A program made the translations under genes and the position numbers. The notes beneath the pieces were generated by a model. It searched no databases. It was not told the origin of the DNA and worked only from the letters and a program-made list of their open reading frames with translations. Below, in pieces: positions 55,001-64,000 of a stretch of 64,000 bases of DNA (position 1 is the stretch's first letter; each line of letters opens with the position of its first letter). Source of the stretch: Marsupella aquatica (Eukaryota; Marchantiophyta); NCBI GenBank assembly GCA_973895155.1, contig OZ316895.1, forward strand, positions 11,098,001 to 11,162,000. The letters are read 5' to 3'.

Positions 55001-55297
55001 CTCGGGGGTCTCACTATATGGGGACCTCCCCATCGCCTGTGACGTTTTTAGGCCTCAGACCCCCTAAAATGTAAGAAAAAAATATTATTTTTTAACCCCT
55101 ATAAAGTTGGAATATTCTTGGAATATTCTAAAATTTGGATTAAAAAGACCCTTATATTCTTATAAGTCTCAAAATTGAATTTAAAAGACCCTATTGTTCT
55201 TCTACAAAAATTCTTAAGTCTTCCCTTAGAACCAATAAAATGACCCTATCCTTCGTTGCACGTGATATGCCATTTTTGTGGAAGTGAGACCCCCGAG
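55001..55297. mobile_element. 297-bp MITE with 8-bp duplication, in C2 pol
   Basis: Ends CTCGGGGGTCTCACT and its reverse complement AGTGAGACCCCCGAG. The 8-bp target CTCTCGGG occurs at 54993-55000 and 55298-55305. Removing the insert plus one duplication rejoins LISR to DVIFDE in the correct frame. hAT-like by duplication length; its ends differ from those of T. No ORF. Confidence 0.85.
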
Positions 55298-57350
55298 CTC
55301 TCGGGATGTGATCTTTGATGAGTCCACTCAAGGGGATTTCTCAACAACTCAAGTTCATCAACAAGAAAGCATACTCGACTTGTTCCCGTTTGATGACAAC
55401 TCTGATAGTGAGCCAGTCACTGCAAATCAGGTCCCAGTTGTTGACTCAACTACTCCTGAAATGGACCTACCAACCTCAGACTCCATCGACAATTCACCAA
55501 TGGAGCAGGCAGCTGAGATTCCTGACTCTTCATCACCCTTCACCGATACTCCAACGGCTGTTCCTGAACCACGCCAAGTCCGAAGGGCACGTCAACGGGC
55601 ATCACAACGAGCACTCCAACGACCACGATCACCATCTGGTAGGATGACGTCGCACCCCTATTGGCTTTCTGATTTTACATCATACATCTCATAAACCACC
55701 GAGCAGCTCTTCTTGGCCCTACTTGCTGAATCTATCGACAATATCTCAGTCAATGATGCTCTCTCCGACTCGCGTTGGGTCAGTGCTATGCAACTCAAAA
55801 TGGATGCACATCGCAAAAATGGCACCTGGGAACTTGTCAATCTCCCTCCCGAAGAGAAAGTGCTTTCAGCCAGGTGGGTGCTTAGAGAAAAACTTGACCA
55901 AGAAGGAAATGTCAAGTTCAAGGCCCGGGTAGTCGCCAGGGGGAATGAGCAACGTGAGGGATTGGACTACAAAGAAACCTTTGCTCCCGTAGTCAAGTGG
56001 TCTACAGTTAGGCTGATAGTAGCACTTGCAGCATCTCTTGGTTGGCCCTTATCACACATGGATATAGTGACGGCATTTCTCAACGACACTCTTAGAGAAA
56101 CAATCTACATGATGCAGCCCCCAGGGTTTCTGACCCCAGGCCAAGAAAAGCTGGTATGTAGACTCAGAAAATCCATTTATGGGCTCAAGCAAAGCCCTCG
56201 AGCATGGTATGAAGAAGTGGACTCCTTCCTTCGCTCAATTGGGTGCAAACGTAGCTCCCTTGATCCCAATCTGTATACTATGCATAGGGATGGAAAAATT
56301 GCAATCATTCTGCTCTTTGTTGATGATCTTCTACTCACTGGTAGTGGAATAGATCTCATAATTGAACTAAAGGAGCAGCTGAAAGCAAAGTACGAAATGA
56401 AAGATCTAGGAGCAGCAAAGAGATATTTGGGCGTTGATTTTCTTGCTACAGAAACAGGGATACTACTGCATCAAAAGCACTACTCAGATCAACTCGTTCT
56501 TGACTATGGTATGGATAAATGTAAGCCTGTAGCCACCCCGTTACCAGAAGGCCTTGAGCTCTCTGCGGAGACCAACACTCAAGACATCGACTCCATGGAT
56601 TACAGTCAACTTGTTGGGAAACTCATATATCTCACTAACACACGTCCAGACATTTCATTTTCAGTTGGATTAGTGAGCAGATTTATGAGTCAACCACAAC
56701 AAGCTCACCTTGATGCTGCCATGCACATTGTTCGCTATGTCAGTGGAACATCTGATCTGGGAGTATTCTACGCCAAGGATAGTCCTCTTGACTTAGAAGG
56801 ATTCACTGATTCTGATTGGGGAAATTCCTGTCCCGACACGAGAAGGTCAACTGGCGGATACATATTCAAGCTCTCCGAAGGTCCTGTTACCTGGAGTAGC
56901 AAAAGGCAACCAACGGTGTCCCGGTCCACCACAGAAGCAAAATACAAAGCACTCTCGGATGGTGCCCAAGAAGGAGTCTATCTTAAACGGCTACTTGAAG
57001 AACTGCAAAGTAATGACTCTCCTCCAAGCAAAGTCCATTGCAAGAACAGCGATGTCACAACAGACCTGGTGAACGCAACTCCGACACTTCAAGACTTACA
57101 CTTAAATTGTGATAACATGAGCGCTGTTAAGCTTGCAAAAAATCCAGTGTTCCATGCCCGAACGAAACATTTGGAAATACATCACCACTTTGTAAGAGAA
57201 CGAGTACTCGAAGGGGAACTTTCTATACATCACGTCAAATCTGAAGATCAAGTAGCTGACATCTTGACAAAGTCACTGTCGAAGATAAAGTTCATTAGAA
57301 ACCGAGATGTATTAGGAATGCGATCAGTAACCCAACTGCAGTCAGGATGA
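55298..57350 (+). pseudogene. C2 reverse transcriptase and RNase H, one stop
   Basis: An acidic Ser/Thr-rich linker, TAA at 55692, then a clean 545-codon frame from about 55713. Reverse transcriptase has DYKETFAPVVKWSTVR, MDIVTAFLND, SIYGLKQSPRAWY and catalytic FVDDLLLTG. RNase H has FTDSDWGNS, SRSTTEAKY, NCDNMSAVKLA and VADILTKSL. About 25 extra residues lie just before NCDNM. Apart from the stop the domain looks competent. Confidence 0.9.
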
Positions 57351-57420
57351 TTGACACCCATAGAGTAAATTCTCCTCATTAAGGCCACTGACATTGCTCT
57401 ATTTAGCCTAGTCTGAATTT

Positions 57421-57900
57421 CTAGCGCGCTCTAGCTTGCTCCTTCGCTAGATACAATTCTGCCTCGCTACGAGTCTTGAACAACTTATACTTGTTGCCTC
57501 GGAAGCCGCTCACTAATGGCTCTACCTCCTCCCAAGTAGTGTAGATCCCCGGGCATCGACCTCATGCCACAGCATAATATCTTCTGGGCAACTCCTTCGA
57601 GAAATCTTGAGCTCCATCTTCTATTGGCAGGCATTCAGGATCTCCCTTGCATACAGGAGCGCTTGGCTCTAATGAATGCATCATCTCTCCAGCTGCCTCA
57701 ATCTCTATCGAAGTGCCAGCAAGTGACACCGATGTCTCTGGATCCCCAACAGGGGGAGTCGTCTCTTCTGCTTGGGGTGTGCTGCCATGACTACATACCA
57801 AATAGTCGTAAGCACTCCGGGAAAGCGCCAATATGAACTCCAACAGGGAAAGAACCAAATGCATCACTGATTCCTTTAACGTTGCCTCCTCGTGTGCCAT
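57421..57900 (-). pseudogene. Antisense gene in C2 with RNase H1 hybrid-binding (viroplasmin-type) domain, one stop
   Basis: A 159-codon frame from ATG at 57900 to TAG at 57421-57423, opposite to C2, between pol (ends 57350) and the 3' LTR (58043). The N-terminal half is Ser/Glu/Pro-rich. The C-terminal half begins RYYAVA and continues GIYTTWEEVEPLVSGF, KYKLFKTRSEAELYL: the hallmark of the small domain at the N-terminus of eukaryotic RNase H1, which binds RNA/DNA hybrids. A TGA at 57562-57564 sits where the family has Arg or Lys, consistent with CGA to TGA. No catalytic RNase H follows on this strand. Possible roles: captured host exon, or an element accessory protein. The domain call is strong, its role is open. 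Confidence 0.75.
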
Positions 57901-58042
57901 GGCCGTCCAAACTCTGGGTGCACTTATGTCATGTATATACTTAGATCAAGTTGACTCATAAGGTTGCGTCACTTCTCTCTCTCTCTCACAGCTAAATTTA
58001 TGTCGACCTTGGTGGTCACAGCGAGCCACAGTCGAGAGTGGG

Positions 58043-58345
58043 TGTTGGAATTTGTCAATCCTGTCCGTTGCTGACTCCCTTTGGCTCATTGTCGGGAATT
58101 GTTACTTTACTGGCTGTCTCAGACTCGCTGCAGTAGTTGGTAGGCAGTCTTCCCTAGATCCGTTTCTAGATCAGTCTGACTGCGCCCCACTTAGCACAGT
58201 CCTAACCATAATTAGTTAGTCTGATCCCGGGATTATCCCTATCGGCTGCTTGCTGCTGGCGCCTACTTGCGCCCTCACTTAAGCTGTATATAATGAGCCT
58301 CAGCGCTCCCAATTAATCAAGTTTCACACATTGAAAACTTCCACA
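58043..58345 (+). repeat. 3' LTR of C2, 303 bp
   Basis: Second copy of the LTR, preceded by purine-rich GAGAGTGGG and followed by CGATG. Confidence 0.92.
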
Positions 58346-58992
58346 CGATGATGGTAGAGCAGCAAGAATGTGAGAATCTTTACATTGCAGTGAAACTTCA
58401 AGATCCACAATGAGTTGAAGTTTGAGAAGTACACGTTGTAGATAGACAGCTTCTTGAGCTCTAGACAATAATGCCATGTACTCAGATTCCAGACGATAAT
58501 GCCATGTACTCAGATTCGGTAGAAGATTTGCTGGTAGTAGCTTGGCGTTTGCTGTGCCAAGAAACCGGGCTAGGACCAAGTGTTAAAATGTAGGCCCCAA
58601 CAGAGCGGCGAGTCGTAGGGCAGGTAGCCCAATCTGCATCAGTGTAAGCAGAGAGGGTGAGGGGAGTGTTGCGCTGATAAAAAATACCATAGTGAGTAGT
58701 GTGCCAGAGGTAGCAAAATATGTGCTTCGTTGCTTGCATGTGATCCTTCCGAGGATCTTGCATAAATCGGCTCACAAGACCAACTGCAAAGGATAAGTCT
58801 GGGCTGGTGTTGGTATTTCCGAATCGGGCCAAGGTCCTTCATGCTAAAATGTTGACGTAGCTCAGCTTGGTGTGAAGCAGTGACAACGTCATTACTGCCA
58901 GTGATATAAAAATCATCAACATGAGTAAGAAGTATAGTGAGGTCAGTCCCAACACAAATATGGTAAAGATTGTTGTCAAGCATTGTCATCAC
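58346..58992 (-). pseudogene. Copia D reverse transcriptase end and RNase H start (degenerate)
   Basis: Minus-strand translation gives THVDDFYITGS (catalytic DD), a frameshift, then SPDLSFAVGLVSRFM, YTDADWATCPTTRRSVGAYI and SWHSKRQATTSKSSTESEYMAL. A 33-bp duplication at about 58466-58520 repeats the SEYMAL segment. It is cut at 58346 by C2; the next residues are at 52217. Confidence 0.85.
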
Positions 58993-61737
58993 GAAACTGA
59001 GTTGTATATGTATTTGACATAACTAAGTTGGATTAGTACATGGTTTCTTTGTCAATTCTATGAGTGTACTGGACAATCATTTTGTATCAAACTGCTTAAT
59101 ATGCTAAGTTGATGTTGGTTGTATGTGATTCTGATGTAAATTGGATTGCATATCCCATTGACACATATGAGTCATAACTTTTACATCAAAACATATCATG
59201 GCTTAACTGAACAAATGTCAGTTAGATATCCAGTAGACATTAAAAATTAACAATAGATTGCTACCATATGTCCATGTATTAAACATAAAAGATTGCATAT
59301 AGATGATGTAGTAATATTGACTTAATAATGGGTAAGAAGTAGTTATTGGGTTGTGCATGCAGCTCATTTTACCACACATCTCTTACTTTACTTTACTATG
59401 ATTGCAGCACGTCGACCCTTTTTTAATGTTTTCATACTCGAACACATGTTATCAAGGCGGGAGGGCGTTGTCATCACAAAACTAGTTATAAGTTGATTGT
59501 ATGTTGAATTGATGTAGAATAGATTGTTGTATTTCTCTACATCAGTTTGATATAGTTTCTTTGGCATTTACATGGCCTTATGCATCATAGACCATTCATC
59601 CATTCTACATACATTTGATATCATTACCATGAACTTAATATATTAGAGTCTGTTGTAGACAATACATAACATTGGTGTTGTAAACTTGTCCATAATATGA
59701 ATGTTTTGTCACAATTATATGTTCCATTGATGACCTATATATGTTAAATACTCACCTAGTTTATATCCTCCATTGATGACTTATACATGTTAAATACTCA
59801 TTTAGGTTATGTCTTCTATTGATGACTTGTAGATGTTAAATACACATCTAGTTTACATATCCCATTGATAACTTATATATGTCTAATATAATCACTTGGC
59901 ATTTGCTTAGAAATCCATTGCCATGCATTCAAGACACTTTGAATTCAAGATCTAGGCAACCCATGATAGTTCAAACAATCAAAAGAAATTGTAACTTGGA
60001 TCTCAAGGTAATTAATGCAATATGGTTCAAAAATGACAATACAAACACCTCAACAGTAAGAAAGATTTTACTCGCTCAATGTACATTCCACCACAAGTAT
60101 TTATTTTTTGTGTCTACTGAAAACAATCTTCTACAATAAATTTGAATCTACTCAGGAAAAAGGTCTCATCCTGAGTAAAGTTTGGGACAACATGAACTAC
60201 CCTAGCAATATTGGCCACATCAATAACCATATAAGGAAGTCTAATAATCTGTTTCTGTCTACTGGTGGGCAAGTTGACTCCAGGCATAACATCATCAACC
60301 CATTTTAACTTCTCACACCGTAAGGTTTTCCAATCATCATCCCGTGGTAACCTCTGCAGCAATCTTACAAATGCTAGGTTAAGCTCTATTCTCTTTCAAC
60401 TATCACAATCAAACAATCCACAAGAGAAAAGCAGTCTAAGCTGTCCAATCCATGTTACTGGGCTGTCCCCTCCTGCCTCCATCTGCACAGATACAAACCC
60501 ATACCAAGGTCTGCCATGAAAACTCCTACATGCTCGTGTGTACATAGGCCAGTCTGAAACCTGTCGCCTTCTCCAGCTGGAACAGCTAGCCCTTTCCATA
60601 CCTGAATATTATCTGGAAAGGTGAAGTTATGTCCTTTCAAGTGATCATCCAATGCATACCTCAAATATTGTTGTATTTCCAGCTGGAACCCAAACAGAGA
60701 TCTAACATCAGCTGGTATGGAATCTTCGCCACAAACATGATTTCAGACCAAATGAGAACTATTTCCGCAAACGAGAAGTGTGTTTTCATTTTCCGCCGAT
60801 CCTCACGAAATCGACAACTTTTTTAATGGAAAACCCGTTTTTACTCCCAAAATCTATTTTGTATCAGAGTTTGGATTGAATTAGAAAATTCAAGAATGTT
60901 CAGAACCACTAAAGTTCATGGTGTTAGACATTGAATTTATCTTGGAAAATAAAGATCCAAAAAGCGTTAGCCAAACCTTTAGGATCATTTTATCCCAAAA
61001 CCATTTCTTGACCTAACTCCGATACTCCTATCGGACTCCGCATTTCACCCACAAAAGTTTCTTCAGAACTCCAATTTTGCCAGGTTTTAGTTATTTATCG
61101 TAACATTTTTACATCACAGTTGATACAAAGTTACCGCGTGGTTTGTCAAACTTACCTCACAGTTACCTCCACAATAGAACACAATAACTATACACATGCA
61201 TAGTCAACACACCGTTGTTGCACCGACAATGTGCAGTCCGATAAAATTATCGCAAAAAATACATATGGCAATACAAACATCTATAAATGTATTGCTCATA
61301 TTTGTAAATCGCAAAATTTTGCATGACAAATCTTCAATCCGCAATACAATCTACTATATCTTTATCGCTCAAATTTATAAATTGCAAGACTTTGTCGGGC
61401 AAAACATTTGATTCGCAATTTAGATAGCCATAAATTTCTCTTTTTTTGGAGGAAATTGAAAAACACGCGTGCACCACACAAAGAAAACAATATGGATGTT
61501 CTAGAACATACCTAGGTGTGCTATTTTGTCATTTAGCAAGGCGTCCAATCAAAAGTTGGACTTGGGCCTTTCCCAAAACCAAAAGTACAATGTCATGGTT
61601 ATATTTGGCTCATTCATGGTTTCATAGTCTAAACATGACTACCTTCACACGTTCATGGACCAAGTTAAAATTTCTCTTAGTTTTTGAGACTTTCTATATA
61701 TTGCAATTATTTGTTAGATGTGTCAGCAATAGATTTT
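58993..61737. other. AT-rich intergenic DNA
   Basis: No recognisable gene apart from the 46-bp array listed below. Short ORFs at 59879-60826 lack any domain or good coding bias. Contains many ATTGATGA-like and TATG-rich phrases. Confidence 0.4.
59727..59890 (+). repeat. 46-bp tandem repeat, about 3.5 copies
   Basis: TTGATGAC...ATGTTAAATAC starts at 59727, 59773 and 59819, with a TTGATAAC variant at 59865, a strict 46-bp period. Confidence 0.85.
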
Positions 61738-62440
61738 GAGTAACAAAAATTATTCATAGTATTACCGTGTATTGGAAGGTAACATGGACAACATAACACC
61801 AGTATTAGATTCCTCCTTATGTTTTGGGTACTCCTGGTTGGTCCCTCGAGGTTAGATCCACTAGCATGAGGTTTTGAGTAACAAAGCTTATCCTTATTAT
61901 TACCTTGTATTGGAAGATGACATGGACAACATAACACCAGTATTAGATTGGGCTCACTTAGGGCTTCAAAATGAGTCCAAACATGACTATCTGTGAAGAT
62001 CCACAAACATTCTTAGTTTTATAACTTTCTATAATGATAAAACAATATCAATCTTTGGAATCCAAACAACAATAAATTTATCAAAACTTTCATTCCTCCT
62101 TATGTTTTGGGTACTCCTGGTTGGTCCCTCGAGGTTAGATCCATTAGCATGAGGTTTTGAGTAACAAAGCTTATCCTTATTATTAACTTGTATTTGAAGA
62201 TAATATAAACACCATAACACCAGTATCAGATTGGGCTCACCGAGGGCTTCAAAATGAGTTCAAACATGACTATCTATGTAGACTAAAAAAAACTACTATC
62301 ATTCTTAGTTTTGTAACTTTCTATAATGATAAAACAATATCAATCTTTGGAATCCAAACAACGATAAATGTATCAAAACTTTCATTCCTCCTTCTATTTT
62401 GGGTACTCCTGGTTCACTTGGTCACCTTTCTCATTTTTGT
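61738..62440 (+). repeat. 283-bp tandem repeat, three copies (first one internally deleted)
   Basis: Units start with GAGTAACAAA at 61738, 61876 and 62159. The second and third are 283 bp apart; the first lacks about 145 bp in the middle. Shared phrases include GGTACTCCTGGTTGGTCCC and CATAACACCAGTAT. Confidence 0.85.
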
Positions 62441-62854
62441 CCAACATCATGTCATTATGAAGTTGTCATAAGGTCAAGTTGTCTCTTTCTTTAAGACGTA
62501 ACGAAAAAATGTGGAATCTAGATAACAATAAAGTTATTGTAGTCTCACACCAATGGGGATTGCAATAAATTTATCACATGTTCTCTAAGAAATTAAATCA
62601 AATAGAGGAATACAAATTGCACAAACTTTATTGGATGTTTGTTGGAATCTTGAATCTAACAGAGGGTTTTCACTGTGACAGCAAATAGCAAACAGATTTA
62701 CTGTTATGAGCAAAAATTTATTGTTACGAGCAAACTAGACAATCTTAAAATGTGTCATTAAAAGTCACAATTTTCAAAATAATTTAAAACATGACAATTT
62801 TTTGCTAGTGTAAGGCGATACTATTACTAGCTCCGGGCGCTAGCCAAAAATTAT

Positions 62855-63005
62855 CGACTCACAAAAAAAATTTAATATTTTTTCCCTAAAAAAATTCCAA
62901 AAAAAAAATTCCAAAAAAAAATTCCAAAAAGAATTCCAAAAATTTTACCACCCGTTTGCTGTTACGAGTAACTATTTGCTGTTTGCTGTTTGCTCTTTGC
63001 TGTCA
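62855..63005 (+). repeat. Low-complexity AATTCC/poly-A run and TTTGCTG repeats
   Basis: Repeated AAAAATTCC units to about 62945, then several TTTGCTGT units to 63003. No coding content. Confidence 0.75.
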
Positions 63006-63030
63006 CGGTGGTTATACCCAATCTAACAAA

Positions 63031-63361
63031 GGAATGCGAAATATGATAAATTTATCGCATGTTTGTTGGAATCCTGAATCCAACAGAGAAATGTGAACTG
63101 CGATAAAATTATAACATGTTTGCTGCAATCTTGAATCTAATAGAGGAATGCAGACTGCGATAAATTTATTGCATGTTCGTTGGAATCCTAAATCCAACAG
63201 AGGAATGTAGATTGCAAGTAATTTATCGCATGTTTGCTGGAATCCTAAATCCAACAGAGGAATGTAGACTGCAATAAATTTATTGCATGTTTTCTGGAAT
63301 CCTAAATCCAAAAGAGGAATGCGGATTGCGATAAATTTATCGCATGTTCACTGGAATCCTC
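63031..63361 (+). repeat. 57-bp tandem repeat, six copies
   Basis: Unit GGAATGnnnATTGCGATAAA...CTGGAATCCTnAATCCAACAGA. The period is exactly 19 codons, which is why a 99-codon frame is open on the minus strand. Weak half copies flank it at about 62620 and 63412. Confidence 0.85.
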
Positions 63362-64000
63362 TCACACTAACAATGAATGAATAGCAAACCTTACATTGAT
63401 AATACTCAAACCGGAATGCAAGTTCCGATAAATTTATCAGGTTTTTGAGAGAAAGATTCAAATCTCTTTATAGGAATGTAAGACTTGATAGGAGTTTGGT
63501 ATTTTCTTTAAGATAGATGTTATTTGATCTGGCGGTCAAACTAAACTTTTATGGCCATCTCGCTCCTCCTTATATAGGGAATGCTCAGATAACCATGGTT
63601 GCTTTTTTCCACGAACCATGGTTAACTTTGCACTAACCCGGATCAGTGCGTGGTCGACCCTCAATTACGTGGTTGGGACCAAGTTACTCGCGGTTGGGAC
63701 TTTGGGCAACTTTTTAAAGTTACAAATGTAAAGCCCAATGCACATATCGCTGCCTGCATTCTCGCAACAATGCAATGTCCAGAACTGATGTTTTTTTATT
63801 TGGCACCCATTTTATCGGAGTTTGCATTGCCTTAGAAAAAAAACAGAATCGGGCTAAACAAGAAGTGTGTCACACTTCTCGGTCGGTCCAAAATCGTGTT
63901 CACAAGTGAAAAGATCCATTCTTAAATTTAGATCCCTCCCAAATAATATCACTTGCCCTGTCATGACAGCCTGCATATAGGGACAAAAACAACAAAACAT
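63362..64000. other. Intergenic DNA
   Basis: I see no gene, repeat array or element boundary here. Confidence 0.4.

Larger units (their letters stand above)
52218..58345 (+). mobile_element. Copia element C2, complete, 6.1 kb
   Basis: Two 303-bp LTRs (TGTTGG...TTCCACA) are flanked by CGATG at 52213-52217 and 58346-58350. The primer site abuts the 5' LTR. Gag, protease, integrase, reverse transcriptase and RNase H are in Ty1/Copia order. LTRs differ at few positions, so it is young. Coding is damaged by several stops, one frameshift and an inserted MITE. An antisense gene lies between pol and the 3' LTR. Confidence 0.93.
51150..58992 (-). mobile_element. Copia element D, 5'-truncated, split by C2
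   Basis: Minus-strand Copia pieces at 58992-58346 (reverse transcriptase end, RNase H start) and 52217-51904 (RNase H end) become continuous when C2 and one CGATG duplication are removed. A putative 3' LTR begins at 51391. The 5' half is missing. Confidence 0.7.

Noticed and set aside
57421-57900. A plant pararetrovirus fragment, because of the viroplasmin-type domain
   Set aside because: The domain is common to eukaryotic RNase H1, and no other pararetroviral gene is nearby; the locus is inside a Copia element.
63012-63311. A 99-codon minus-strand repeat protein
   Set aside because: The period is 57 bp (19 codons), so the frame stays open by arithmetic; no start context or domain.
1-64000. 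tRNA, rRNA or CRISPR loci
   Set aside because: None seen; the only tRNA-like sequences are primer-binding sites, and the repeat arrays have no CRISPR layout.

Overview
The window looks like a heterochromatic, transposon-rich stretch of a land-plant nuclear genome. The one gene I can assign to the host is an apparently intronless family GT37 (xyloglucan-type) fucosyltransferase at 49107-50903, a plant cell-wall enzyme. Other plant signs are a Ty3 element primed by a tRNA-Asp-like sequence, a Copia element with an initiator-Met primer site, short GT-AG introns and TTTAGGG-like stretches. The species cannot be settled from sequence alone; a non-seed plant is possible but unproven.

Bases 1 to about 46 kb are a Russian doll of insertions. 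A decayed plus-strand Copia element (C1, 17570-19118 and 43425-45952) is split by a minus-strand unit M (19119-43419, duplication TCCAC). M in turn contains a plus-strand gene N (20875-24042) and a complete Ty3 retrotransposon R (24743-41004, duplication TTGTC). R has two unusually long LTRs, about 4.49 kb each, and each LTR carries its own long ORF. A 692-bp DNA transposon sits in R's 3' LTR. Left of C1 are two copies, A and B, of a unit related to M. Copy A is cut by a 10.7-kb DNA transposon T (883-11606), which has 13-bp inverted repeats, 8-bp target duplications and a two-exon gene for a roughly 1540-residue transposase-like protein. The 692-bp element shares T's ends and duplication length, so it looks like a non-autonomous relative.

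The unifying theme is a family of transposon-borne proteins with no gag or pol motifs. A, B, M and N share a globular domain with a conserved FGLP motif, then a low-complexity linker, then a long coiled coil. R's LTR-encoded protein has the same overall layout but is only doubtfully homologous. M begins with a terminal hairpin like the one that starts R's LTR, which suggests that A, B and M are solo LTRs of related giant-LTR elements.

The right part (46-64 kb) holds intergenic DNA, the fucosyltransferase and an old minus-strand Copia element D. D is split by a complete 6.1-kb Copia element C2 (52218-58345, duplication CGATG), which itself contains a 297-bp MITE with 8-bp duplications. Both Copia elements have an antisense reading frame between pol and the 3' LTR; the one in C2 encodes a recognisable RNase H1 hybrid-binding (viroplasmin-type) domain. 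The last 5 kb are AT-rich with four tandem-repeat arrays and no convincing gene.
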